64,000 bases of DNA. It comes from Cupriavidus sp. WGlv3 (GTDB lineage Bacteria; Pseudomonadota; Gammaproteobacteria; Burkholderiales; Burkholderiaceae). The notes beneath the pieces are model-generated. The model was not told where the DNA came from. It worked only from the letters and a program-made list of their open reading frames with translations, and did not search any database. The position numbers and the translations under genes are program-made. The stretch spans positions 62,001 to 126,000 of the forward strand of contig NZ_JALHRX010000007.1 of the NCBI RefSeq assembly GCF_023952475.1, given 5' to 3'. Of this stretch, positions 36,705-45,275 are shown in pieces (positions within the stretch are counted from its first letter, which is position 1; every line of letters begins with the position of its first letter).

Positions 36705-37649
36705 TCAGAAGCGATACTCGGGATTGGCCGGGTCGAACGACGAGGCCTCGAAGGTCTTGCGCACCAGCTTGTCGAACATGATCTTCTCGACCATGTTGCC
36801 GTCGGCATCCCACGCGGTTTCGACGCGGATATACGGATGCTTCAGGTCCAGCATCAGTTGCACCCGCTTGGCGTAGTACTGCGGCGCGCCGGCCGGCAGG
36901 TCCCAGGTCAGCGCCACCATGCGCACGCCCTGCTCCTGCACGATCTCGGCCTTGCCGTATTTCTCGGACAGGCCGGCGGCGCGCAGCGATCTGGCGTCGC
37001 GCTCGAGCATCGACAGGACGTACTGGAAGCCCAGGTCGCGCACGGTATGGTTGGACTGCGAGCGCGCCAGCGAGCCGTCCAGTGCGATCCACATCGAGGT
37101 AAAGCCCAGCACGCCGCCCAGGTGGCCGTACATCTCGTCCTTGCGACGGGTCTCGTCATACAGGATTTCCTGGCCCGCCTGCGCACCGCCCGGCAGCCAC
37201 TTCGCATAGAGCTGGCGCGGCGCATGGCGGTAGCGGATCTGCATCTTCGCGGGCTGCTCCTGCCACTGGCCGTTGAGCCGTTCCTGGCGCGACATCCAGT
37301 ACTCATACTCGGGATACCGGTTCATCTCGGCGCGCGCCCATTTCAGCAGGGCATCGGGCTGCAGCGCCTGGAACACGGCCAGCACGTGGGCATCGGACAG
37401 GCGCGCGAGCTCGCCGCTGGCGACCTGGCGTGAGAACAGCGCGGCCTGCTGCGCCGACGGCAGGCCGTCATAGGCCGTGCCCGCGACGGCGGCAGCGCTG
37501 GCCGGCTGGGCCATGGCGACAGGCGGAAACGCCAGCGGCGCGCCCAGCAGGCCGATGATGGCGCCGCTGATGGCGGCAAGGCGGCGCAGGTTTTTCGGTG
37601 GAACGTTGGATGGTCGACCGGATGGTCGGATCGGCGCATGGATTGACAC
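36705..37649 (-). CDS. Exported DUF1571-like protein
   Basis: 314 residues with a signal peptide (about residues 22-48, ending AMAQPA). The centre has YWMSRQERLNGQWQEQPAKM, YRHAPRQLYAKWLPGGAQAG and QEILYDETRRKDEMYGHLGG, the pattern I associate with DUF1571 (an exported, probably lipid- or envelope-related protein). The C-terminus reads DPANPEYRF. It lies first in the minus-strand run leading to both DUF2957-like genes and ompW, separated by 159 bases from copy A. Family call moderate; role unknown. Confidence 0.6.
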   Translation of the reverse strand: MSIHAPIRPSGRPSNVPPKNLRRLAAISGAIIGLLGAPLAFPPVAMAQPASAAAVAGTAYDGLPSAQQAALFSRQVASGELARLSDAHVLAVFQALQPDALLKWARAEMNRYPEYEYWMSRQERLNGQWQEQPAKMQIRYRHAPRQLYAKWLPGGAQAGQEILYDETRRKDEMYGHLGGVLGFTSMWIALDGSLARSQSNHTVRDLGFQYVLSMLERDARSLRAAGLSEKYGKAEIVQEQGVRMVALTWDLPAGAPQYYAKRVQLMLDLKHPYIRVETAWDADGNMVEKIMFDKLVRKTFEASSFDPANPEYRF

Positions 37650-37823
37650 GGCAGCTTCCTCCTCAAGACGGGCAAAGCGAACAGGTCACCGCAGCGCGGG
37701 CGGCATGCCGCGGGCGCGCGGGTTCACCGGGGCCGCGGCGCGGCCTCGCCGGATGGATCGACGGTTCAGGTTGCGTGAGCGCGGCGGCGCCGTGCCGGCG
37801 GTAACCGGCGGCGGCGCGCGCCG

Positions 37824-38786
37824 CTATGTCCTGGTGCGCATTCGCATCCAGTCATCCAGCGGGTTGCTGGGAAAGCTCACGGTGTGCTCGCGCGCGCGCA
37901 CCGGCACGCTGGTCACGGCGGCACGCTTGGTGCCCGCATTGCGCGCGGTGCGTGCGCTGGTGCGGGCCTTGCCGAGGGCGGCGGCGGCATGGCTGGCCGC
38001 CTCCCCCATGGTGGCCGCGCTCGCGGCGACGCAGGCATCCGGGTCATTGGCGGAGCTGCTGGCGCGCTGCGCGCCGTGCTGCTGGTCTTCGCCCAGCTCG
38101 AACGCCGACTGCAGCGCCGCGAGCTGGTCCGCATTGGGCTGCGCCACGTTCAGCACGGCCTCGACCATCGCGGTGAGCTGGGCCAGCACGTGCGCATCGC
38201 TCATCTGCCGGCCCTGCGTGAAGGCAGGCAGCAGGCTGGTCAGTTCCTCGCCGGCGAGCACGCCGGCCAGCGCCTTGAGCGCGAACTGCAGGCGCCAGCC
38301 CAGCTCATGCCGCGGCAGCGCCGGAATGGCGCGCGCGAAGGCATCGAAGAAGCGGCCGTACACCGGCGCATAGTGCTCCAGCAGGTATTGCTGGATAAAG
38401 GGCGAGGTATCCGAATACACGCGTCCCAGCAGCCGCAGGAACGACGGCCCGCCCACCGCCGGGTCGCGCGCCATCTGCAGCGCGGGCACGAACAGCGCGC
38501 CCATCACGTGCTCGCAGCGGATGGCGTGGCCGGGCCAGCGCGCTTCGCACGCATCGAGCAGCGCCAGGCGCCGCGCGTTGAGCGGGTCCAGGCGCCGGCT
38601 CAGCACGGCGTGCATCATGATGTCCTTGCTGCGGAAGTGGTAGTTCACGGCGGCCAGGTTGACGATGGCGCGCGACGTGACCTGCCTGAGCGAGGTGGCC
38701 TCGTAGCCGACCTCGGTGAACAGCTTTTCCGTGGCGTCGAGAATCCGGGCCTTGGTGTCTCCTGCCGAGCTTTTGCCGGTCTTCAT
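37824..38786 (-). CDS. TetR-family transcriptional regulator with long C-terminal tail
   Basis: 320-residue regulator. The TetR DNA-binding domain is residues about 8-60 (TKARILDATEKLFTEVGYEA, then AIVNLAAVNYHFRSKDIMMH). The middle is a TetR_C ligand domain. The last about 95 residues (after AALQSAFELGEDQQ) are Ala/Ser/Arg-rich and low in complexity, unusual for the family (200-230 residues). The start MKTGKSSAGD fits TetR N-termini; the open frame to 39413 is a non-coding extension. It lies between the DUF1571-like and GMC genes, so it may control either set. Confidence 0.82.
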   Translation of the reverse strand: MKTGKSSAGDTKARILDATEKLFTEVGYEATSLRQVTSRAIVNLAAVNYHFRSKDIMMHAVLSRRLDPLNARRLALLDACEARWPGHAIRCEHVMGALFVPALQMARDPAVGGPSFLRLLGRVYSDTSPFIQQYLLEHYAPVYGRFFDAFARAIPALPRHELGWRLQFALKALAGVLAGEELTSLLPAFTQGRQMSDAHVLAQLTAMVEAVLNVAQPNADQLAALQSAFELGEDQQHGAQRASSSANDPDACVAASAATMGEAASHAAAALGKARTSARTARNAGTKRAAVTSVPVRAREHTVSFPSNPLDDWMRMRTRT

Positions 38787-38930
38787 GGGGGCGCTTCTCT
38801 CTTCTGTACCGCGATAAACCCCTGTGCAATTTGCTGCGCTGTCCGCTCCCTGCTCTGACGGCATACGGATGCTTGAAACAGCTGTACGAAGCCTATCCAC
38901 GGCTTCGGGCGTTTCACAAGACCTGAATTG

Positions 38931-38942
38931 GAATGGGCATTC
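38931..38942. promoter_or_regulatory. Short palindrome GAATG-GG-CATTC upstream of the TetR gene
   Basis: A 5-bp inverted repeat with a GG centre, 145 bases upstream of the TetR start, in a locally AT-richer gap. It is a possible autoregulatory operator, but short enough to occur by chance. Confidence 0.25.
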
Positions 38943-39058
38943 TAAAAACCGATGTTGTGTTGGCAATCGCACGGCATTGTCCGCCGCGCCATGCAGCGGG
39001 CACGCTGGCCGCATGGCTGCGCAGCCAGACAAGGCAGTGCCGGCCTCGCGCAAATCCA

Positions 39059-40654
39059 TCATGACGTGAGATTTTGCGCCAGCGCGTCGGCGTTCTGCGC
39101 GCTCAGCGCGAACACCGACAATTGCGGATTCGCGCCCACGCTGGTCGGGAACACCGAGCCGTCGAACACCGACAGGTTGGCCAGCTGGTGATGGCGGCCC
39201 CGGCTGTCGACCACCCCGCCACGCGGGTCGTCGCTCATGCCGCAGCCGCCCATCAGGTGCGCGGTGAACAGCGCGGTGCGAAACGGCTTGAGCGGCAGCC
39301 GCGCGATGGCCTGGCGGGCTTCGGGCCAACTGCGGTATTCGGCGGCGTCGAGATGCGCGGGCCGCACGCGTTCGGCACCGGCGGCGAACTGCGCCTGCGC
39401 CATGCTCAGCCACGCGCGCCGCACGCCGTCCCAGGCGTAGTCGGTCATTTCGTAATCGAGCAGCGGGCTGCCGTCGGGCGCCAGGCGCACGCGTCCGCCC
39501 GGACTGTCAGGCACGAAGCCGTCGCGCAGCAGCGCCAGCATCGCTTGGGTATGTGGCAGCTGTGCCATGTCGCGTCGCAGCGCCTCGCCGACGCCGTTGA
39601 CCACGCCCGCGCTGATGCCGGGGAACATTGGCGGCACCTCGAGCTTGTAGCCCATCGGCCCGGTCGCGCCGTGCTGCCACTGGAAGTGGTCGGAGGCGAT
39701 GGATTGGGGCGCGCCATAATAGGGATCAATGCGCTCAGTCATCTTGGCGATACTGATATTCACCGGATGGATAAACGTTCGCAGTCCCAGCCGCTGATGC
39801 GGGTCCGGCACGCGCGAGCGCAGCAGCAGCGCCGGCGTGTTGATGGCGCCGCCGGCGGCAACCACATGGCGGGCGCGTACGACCACGCCGATGCCGGTGG
39901 GCGTATAGCCGTCGGCGCCCAGCGCTTCGCCGGTGACCGAGCGCACCCGCTTGCCGTCATGGTCCAGCGTGCGCACGCGCACGCGGTGCACCAGCGTTGC
40001 GCCGCTGGCCAGCGCCGCGGGGATGGTCGAGACCAGCATCGACTGCTTGGCGTTGACCGGGCAGCCGAAGCCGCAATAGCCCGAGTTCCAGCAGCCCTTG
40101 ACGTTGCGCGGGATCACGTGCCATTCCCAGCCCAGCGTCTCGCAGCCGCGCCGGAGCACGTCGTTGTTGGGATTGGGCGCCATCGCCCAGGGGGCGATGG
40201 CCAGGCGCGCCTCCACCTGCTGAAACCATGGCGCCATGTCGGCCTCGCCGTGGCCGGTGACGGCGTGGTGCGTGGCCCAGTGCGCCAGCGTCTGCGGCGG
40301 CGTGCGGAAGCTCGACGACCAGTTGACCGTGGTGCTGCCGCCGACCGCGCGACCCTGCAGGATGGCGATGGCGCCGTCGGCGGTGGTGCGCGCCGCGGCC
40401 TCCTGGTACAGCTCGCGGTAGGCGCGGTTCTCGTCCATGTCGCGGAAGCTGTCCGAGGTGCGCAGCGCGCCTTCTTCCAGCAGCACCACGCGCAGGCCGG
40501 CGCGGCTGAGCGCCTCGGCGCTGATACCGCCGCCAGCGCCGCTGCCGACGATGACAACGTCCGCATCGAGCGTGCGCGGGGTGGTGAAGGTGGAGGCGTC
40601 CAGTACCTTCCAGCCGGCGGCGATGCCGGCGTCGTAGAGATTGTCGATGGCCAT
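39059..40654 (-). CDS. GMC-family FAD oxidoreductase
   Basis: 531-residue flavoprotein. It has the dinucleotide-binding motif DVVIVGSGAGGGISAEALS (about residues 29-47), the second GMC signature near VGGSTTVNWSSSFRTP, and a C-terminal domain with HLMGGCGMSDDPRGGVV and SVGANPQLSVFALSA carrying catalytic His/Asn positions. GMC enzymes oxidise alcohols (choline, cholesterol, long-chain or cyclic alcohols). The start MAIDNLYDAG was chosen at 40654, seven bases after the upstream gene; the longer frame reads through that gene. The Tat-exported partner upstream suggests a membrane dehydrogenase, yet no Tat signal is seen on this subunit. Confidence 0.85.
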   Translation of the reverse strand: MAIDNLYDAGIAAGWKVLDASTFTTPRTLDADVVIVGSGAGGGISAEALSRAGLRVVLLEEGALRTSDSFRDMDENRAYRELYQEAAARTTADGAIAILQGRAVGGSTTVNWSSSFRTPPQTLAHWATHHAVTGHGEADMAPWFQQVEARLAIAPWAMAPNPNNDVLRRGCETLGWEWHVIPRNVKGCWNSGYCGFGCPVNAKQSMLVSTIPAALASGATLVHRVRVRTLDHDGKRVRSVTGEALGADGYTPTGIGVVVRARHVVAAGGAINTPALLLRSRVPDPHQRLGLRTFIHPVNISIAKMTERIDPYYGAPQSIASDHFQWQHGATGPMGYKLEVPPMFPGISAGVVNGVGEALRRDMAQLPHTQAMLALLRDGFVPDSPGGRVRLAPDGSPLLDYEMTDYAWDGVRRAWLSMAQAQFAAGAERVRPAHLDAAEYRSWPEARQAIARLPLKPFRTALFTAHLMGGCGMSDDPRGGVVDSRGRHHQLANLSVFDGSVFPTSVGANPQLSVFALSAQNADALAQNLTS

Positions 40655-40661
40655 GGCGGGA

Positions 40662-41267
40662 TCAGGCGTGCAGCGCCCGGTAGACGGCCGCGTTCGGGCC
40701 GGGATAGCCGCTGCCGGCCCACGCGGCCGGCAGCGCGTAGTAGCCCACGCTGGTGAGCTTGACCAGCACCACCGCGCCGGCATTGAGCGTGGCCAGGCGG
40801 CTGGCGCGCCAGCGCGCCAGGAAGGCCTGCACCTGTGCCGGCGTGGCAGCGCTCCAGTCCTGCCGGATGCCGGCCAGCGCCCAGCGCAGCGGGGTGCTGG
40901 CCAGCAGGCCGAACAGCTTGCGCAGCTCGGCCTGCGCGCCCGCGCCCATCGCGGCGCAGGTCGCGTCGATATTGCGCAGCGCGTCGTGCGCCAGCGCGGC
41001 CTGGCGCTGTGGCGGCGCTTCGGCCAGTTCGGTGACGATGGCCGGCAGCAGCGCGCGGAACATCGCCACGTCGTCCGGGCGCAGGAACGACATGCCCGCC
41101 TGCGGCGCGGGATCGGCGGACGAGCAGCCGGCCAGCGACGGCACCAGCGCGGTACACGCCAGCGCGGCCGAGAAGCCAAGGCCCACCTTGAGGAAGCCGC
41201 GTCGCGTCAGCGCGTGCAGCGCATCGGCATCGGCCACCGCGCGGCGGTGATGAGGGTTGGGGCGCAT
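40662..41267 (-). CDS. Tat-signal small subunit, gluconate 2-dehydrogenase subunit 3-like
   Basis: 201-residue protein with a twin-arginine signal LTRRGFLKVGLGFSAALAC, followed by a Cys in SLAGCSSAD. The mature helical domain (FLRPDDVAMFRALLPAIVTE) matches the small subunit of membrane GMC dehydrogenases. It would help export the GMC subunit by hitchhiking and attach it to the membrane. AAGGAGA precedes the start. The cytochrome c subunit usual for gluconate dehydrogenase is not present here, so the electron acceptor is unknown. Confidence 0.72.
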   Translation of the reverse strand: MRPNPHHRRAVADADALHALTRRGFLKVGLGFSAALACTALVPSLAGCSSADPAPQAGMSFLRPDDVAMFRALLPAIVTELAEAPPQRQAALAHDALRNIDATCAAMGAGAQAELRKLFGLLASTPLRWALAGIRQDWSAATPAQVQAFLARWRASRLATLNAGAVVLVKLTSVGYYALPAAWAGSGYPGPNAAVYRALHA

Positions 41268-41377
41268 CGGGTCTCCTTGCGTCAGTGTCTTGTCTTCGCT
41301 GTGCTGTGCGGGCGGGCAGGCCCGCATTGACGCTAGCCGGAGTTTGGATAAAGATCGGTGCCCGGTCTTGATCCCGC

Positions 41378-42475
41378 ATGACAGGTGATTTGATGCCACG
41401 CGCCACTCCGCCCGATGGCGGTGCCGGTGCCGGTGATACGGAGACCGGCACCGCATCCGGTACCGTCTCGCTCGCCTACCTGCGCGCCGTGCTCGACCAC
41501 GGCGAGCGCCTGGGCATCGCCGCGGCCGAACAGCTGCGCGCCGTCGGCGTGCCGCCGGAGGTGCTGGACGCGGGCGCGCAGGCGCAGACCGCCACGCGCA
41601 TTGCCGGCGCGGCCTATCTCGCGCTGCTGGACTGGCTGGCGCAAGCCACCGGCGATGCCGATGTCGGCCTGCGCGCCGGCGCCGCGTTCGCGCCGCGCCA
41701 CTATGCCGAGATGGGCTACGTCGTGCTGACCACGCCTACCGTGCGCGACGCCATCCTGCAAGGCATCCGCTATGAAGTGCTGGCCAACGACATCGGCGGC
41801 ACCCGCCTGATCGAAACACCGCAGTCCGCGTGCATGACGTGGCAAGCGCGGCATGGTCCGCTGTCGCGCCATGCGCATGAGCTGCATATGGCCACCTGGG
41901 TGGTGTTCGCGCGCTGGCTGATCGGCAGCCAGCATGTGGCGACGCAGGTCGAATTCCCGCACGCCGCGCCGGCCGATACCCGTTTGCATGCCGAGGTGTT
42001 CGGCTGTCCCGTGGTCTTCAATGCCGCGCGCCATGCCATGCATATCGAACGCGCCCTGCTCGACCTGCCGTCGCTGCAGGCCGATGCCGGCATGCAGGCG
42101 CAGATGACGCGCATCGCCGACTCGCAGTTGCAGCAGATCGTGCCCGCCGGTGCCGACGCGCTGGCGCAGGCGCGTGCCTGCATCCGCGCGCGGCTGCCGC
42201 AGGGCGAGGTGCCGATCGCCGACGTCGCCGCGCACCTGGGCCTGCCGGTGCGCACGCTGCAGCGGCGGCTGCAGGCGCAGGGCATCAGTTATTCACAGCT
42301 TGTGGATAACGTGCGGCAGGCGCTGGCCCAACAATACCTGGCCGAACCCGGCCTGAGCCTGGCGCAATGCGCGATGCGGCTCGGCTATTCCGAACAGAGC
42401 GCCTTCACCCACGCGTTCAAGCGCTGGACCGGTGAAACGCCGCATGGCTGGCGCCGCAAGGGCCGGGCCCCCTAG
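41378..42475 (+). CDS. AraC-family regulator (OruR/VirS type)
   Basis: 365-residue regulator with an N-terminal Arabinose_bd-type effector domain (LAYLRAVLDHGERLGIAAAE) and a C-terminal HTH_18 domain with both helix-turn-helices (VAAHLGLPVRTLQRRLQAQG, and CAMRLGYSEQSAFTHAFKRW). It is divergent from the GMC pair and directly upstream of the flavin-monooxygenase operon on the same strand. VirS, which controls the mymA monooxygenase operon of mycobacteria, has the same architecture. Start 41378 or 41393 cannot be separated by SD. Confidence 0.87.
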   Translation: MTGDLMPRATPPDGGAGAGDTETGTASGTVSLAYLRAVLDHGERLGIAAAEQLRAVGVPPEVLDAGAQAQTATRIAGAAYLALLDWLAQATGDADVGLRAGAAFAPRHYAEMGYVVLTTPTVRDAILQGIRYEVLANDIGGTRLIETPQSACMTWQARHGPLSRHAHELHMATWVVFARWLIGSQHVATQVEFPHAAPADTRLHAEVFGCPVVFNAARHAMHIERALLDLPSLQADAGMQAQMTRIADSQLQQIVPAGADALAQARACIRARLPQGEVPIADVAAHLGLPVRTLQRRLQAQGISYSQLVDNVRQALAQQYLAEPGLSLAQCAMRLGYSEQSAFTHAFKRWTGETPHGWRRKGRAP

Positions 42476-42654
42476 CGCCCCTTTGTTGCGGCGACGCCTA
42501 CGTCATCGGCGAAGCCCCGAAAAAATCCTGCGGTTTCAAACGCACGCAGCCATGTCCCGGTGCAAAGGGCGATGCCGCCTTATGGCGTCGTTTGATGTGC
42601 TCCAGGCGCCTCTGGCACACCGCAAAAATTAGAACCATCCTTCGATTCACGGCA

Positions 42655-42700
42655 TTGACCACCCCGGCCGCGCTTCCTACGATGACATCCATAAATGTCA
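42655..42700 (+). promoter_or_regulatory. Sigma-70-like promoter with overlapping palindrome before the monooxygenase operon
   Basis: TTGACC (42655-42660), 17-bp spacer, TACGAT (42678-42683) is a good -35/-10 pair. The perfect inverted repeat TGACAT-N6-ATGTCA (42683-42700) begins at the last base of the -10 and covers the probable start site. This placement favours repression. The operon ATG is at 42734 with GAGGAG upstream. Confidence 0.6.
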
Positions 42701-42733
42701 CAATAAACACTGTCGTAAAGGTGAGGAGCGCGC

Positions 42734-44323
42734 ATGAATGCACCCGCAGAGTTGCCGCCGGCGTTGTCACAGCAGTGGCCACAACAGGCACCCCCTGCCT
42801 CCGAGCACACCGACATCGCCATCATCGGCAGCGGCTTTGCCGGCCTGGGCATGGCGATCCGGTTGCGCGAGCGCGGCGAGCGCGATTTCCTGGTGTTCGA
42901 GAAAGCCGGCTCGGTCGGCGGCACCTGGCGCGACAACCATTACCCCGGCTGCGCCTGCGATGTGCAGTCGCACCTGTATTCCTTTTCCTTCGCGCCCAAC
43001 CCGGACTGGTCGCGCATGTTCTCGACCCAGCCGGAAATCCGCGCCTACCTGGAGGACTGCACCGACCGCTTCGGCCTGCATCAGCACCTGCGGCTGCACC
43101 ATGAGCTGCGCCACGCCGCCTGGGACGAGTCCGCGCAGCTGTGGCGGCTGCGGATGGCCGACGGCAAGGTGGTGCGGGCGCGCGTGCTGGTGTCGGGCAT
43201 GGGCGGGCTGAGCCGGCCGTCCTATCCCGACATCCCCGGGCTGGACACGTTCGAGGGCGAATGCTTCCACTCGCAGCACTGGAACCACGCCTATGCGCTG
43301 GGCGGCAAGCGCGTGGCGGTGATCGGCACCGGCGCCAGCGCGATCCAGTTTGTGCCGCAGATCGCGCCGCAGGTGGCGCAGCTGGACCTGTACCAGCGCA
43401 CCCCGCCGTGGATCATGCCCAAGCCCGACCGCGAGGTCAGCGCCGCCGAGCGCTGGCTGTTCCGCCGGCTGCCGTTCACGCAGACGCTGGTGCGCACCGG
43501 CATCTACTGGATGCTGGAGTCGCGCGTGCTGGGCTTCGTGCTGCATCCGAAGATCATGAAGGTGGTCGAGCGTGTCGCGCGCCGCCACCTGGCGCGGCAG
43601 GTGCGCGACCCGGCGCTGCGCGCAACGCTGACGCCGGACTACACCATCGGCTGCAAGCGCGTGCTGATCTCCAACGACTACTACCCGGCGCTGACGCGCG
43701 ACAACGTCGACGTGGTCACCACCGGCATCGCCCGCGTAGAGCGCGACGCGGTGGTGCTGCGCGACGGCACGCGCCGGCCGGCGGACTGCATCATCCTCGG
43801 CACCGGCTTCCATGCCACCGACCCGCTGCCGCGCGGCGTGATCGCCGGCATCGGCGGCGTCGACCTGGTCGATGCGTGGCGCGACGGCGCGCAGGCCTAC
43901 CTCGGCACCACGGTCGCGGGCTTTCCCAACCTGTTCTTCGTGGTCGGCCCCAACACCGGCCTGGGCCATAGCTCGATGGTGTTCATGATCGAGTCGCAGG
44001 TGGCCTATATCGCCGACGCGCTGCGGCAGATGCGCCGCGACGGCGTGCAGGCGGTGGACGTGCGCGAGCCGGTGCAGCGTCGCTTCAACCAACGGCTGCA
44101 GGCGCGCCTGGGCCATGCGATCTGGTCCGCCGGCGGCTGCGCCAGCTGGTACATCGACCCGCGCAGCGGCCGCAACACCACGCTGTGGCCTGGCTTCACC
44201 TGGCAGTTCCGCCGTGCCACCGCCAGCTTCCGCATGACCGACTACGACCTGTACCCGGTTCGCCGCGCCGTGCCGGACGAGGCCGCGCGGCAAGCGGACC
44301 TCGCCAGCGCCGCCGGCGCATGA
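42734..44323 (+). CDS. Flavin-containing (Baeyer-Villiger-type) monooxygenase
   Basis: 529-residue class B flavoprotein monooxygenase. FAD site IAIIGSGFAGLGMAIRLRER (about residues 32-51), then GGTWRDNHYPGCACD; NADPH site VAVIGTGASAIQFVPQIA (about 195-212). The Baeyer-Villiger fingerprint FxGxxxHxxxW is present as FEGECFHSQHW (173-183), with Asn instead of Pro/Asp after the Trp. These enzymes insert oxygen next to a ketone to form an ester. First gene of a co-directional set with an SDR and an esterase-like hydrolase, which fits alcohol to ketone to ester to acid conversion. Mycobacterial MymA is a plausible relative. Confidence 0.87.
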   Translation: MNAPAELPPALSQQWPQQAPPASEHTDIAIIGSGFAGLGMAIRLRERGERDFLVFEKAGSVGGTWRDNHYPGCACDVQSHLYSFSFAPNPDWSRMFSTQPEIRAYLEDCTDRFGLHQHLRLHHELRHAAWDESAQLWRLRMADGKVVRARVLVSGMGGLSRPSYPDIPGLDTFEGECFHSQHWNHAYALGGKRVAVIGTGASAIQFVPQIAPQVAQLDLYQRTPPWIMPKPDREVSAAERWLFRRLPFTQTLVRTGIYWMLESRVLGFVLHPKIMKVVERVARRHLARQVRDPALRATLTPDYTIGCKRVLISNDYYPALTRDNVDVVTTGIARVERDAVVLRDGTRRPADCIILGTGFHATDPLPRGVIAGIGGVDLVDAWRDGAQAYLGTTVAGFPNLFFVVGPNTGLGHSSMVFMIESQVAYIADALRQMRRDGVQAVDVREPVQRRFNQRLQARLGHAIWSAGGCASWYIDPRSGRNTTLWPGFTWQFRRATASFRMTDYDLYPVRRAVPDEAARQADLASAAGA

Positions 44324-44384
44324 CGCACGCGCCTTTCCCCGCTTACATCCAAGGACAACGACACACACCGGAAGGAGACCGGAC

Positions 44385-45275
44385 ATGAAGGACTTCCGCA
44401 ACAAGGTTGCCGCGATCACCGGCGCCGGCTCGGGCATCGGCCGCGCGCTGGCACTGGTGCTGGCGCGCGAGGGCTGCCAATTGGCGCTGTCGGACCGTAA
44501 CGAGGCCGGACTGGCGCAAACCGCGGCGCAGGCCATGGCGGCGGCCCCGCACGCCCGCGTCACGCAGCACACCGTCGACGTGGCCGACCGCGCCGCGGTC
44601 TACGCCTGGGCCGCGGCCGCCGCCGACGCGCACGGCCGCGTCAACCTGATCTTCAACAACGCCGGCGTGGCGCTGTCGAGCACGGTCGAGGGCATGAACT
44701 ACGACGACCTGGAATGGATCATCGGCATCAACTTCTGGGGCGTGGTGTACGGCACCAAGGCCTTCCTGCCGTACCTGAAGGCCAGCGGCGACGGCCATGT
44801 GGTCAACACCTCGAGCATCTTCGGCATCTTCGCCCAGCCCGGCATGGGCGCCTACAACGCCAGCAAGTACGCGGTGCGCGGCTTCACCGAATCGCTGCGG
44901 CAGGAACTGGACCTGATGGACTGCGGCGTGTCGGCCACCACCGTGCACCCCGGCGGCATCAAGACCAATATCGCGCAGGCCAGCCGGGTCTCGGCCAGCG
45001 TCAACGGTTTCCTGGTGCGCGACGCGCAGCACGGCAAGGACGAGTTCGAGAAATTCTTCATCACCTCGCCCGACAAGGCCGCGCGCGTGATCCTGGAGGG
45101 CGTGCGGCGCAACCGCCGGCGCGTGCTGATCGGGCCGGACGCCTACGCCGCCGACGCCATGGCGCGGCTGCTGCCCGCCGCCTACCAGGCGCTGGTGGTG
45201 CGCGAGACGCGCCGCAAGCGCGATCTCGGCAACGTGGTGGCGCCCGCTTCGGTGGGCCAGGGAGAGCGCCCGTGA
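44385..45275 (+). CDS. Short-chain dehydrogenase/reductase
   Basis: 296-residue SDR: cofactor motif AAITGAGSGIGRALALVL (about residues 9-26), structural NNAG, catalytic Ser in VVNTSSIFGIF and YNASKYAV with the Tyr/Lys pair. The aspartate/asparagine region SDRNEAG after strand 2 suggests NAD(H) preference. It would interconvert an alcohol and the ketone used by the upstream monooxygenase. AAGGAGA lies before the ATG. Its stop overlaps the next start (GTGA), so expression is coupled. Confidence 0.88.
   Translation: MKDFRNKVAAITGAGSGIGRALALVLAREGCQLALSDRNEAGLAQTAAQAMAAAPHARVTQHTVDVADRAAVYAWAAAAADAHGRVNLIFNNAGVALSSTVEGMNYDDLEWIIGINFWGVVYGTKAFLPYLKASGDGHVVNTSSIFGIFAQPGMGAYNASKYAVRGFTESLRQELDLMDCGVSATTVHPGGIKTNIAQASRVSASVNGFLVRDAQHGKDEFEKFFITSPDKAARVILEGVRRNRRRVLIGPDAYAADAMARLLPAAYQALVVRETRRKRDLGNVVAPASVGQGERP

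Noticed and set aside
38787..39413. N-terminal extension of the TetR gene
   Set aside because: Arg-rich and crosses an AT-richer regulatory gap; TetR proteins begin near the chosen Met.
40655..41179. N-terminal extension of the GMC oxidoreductase
   Set aside because: It translates the small-subunit gene in another frame; the real start is directly before the FAD motif.
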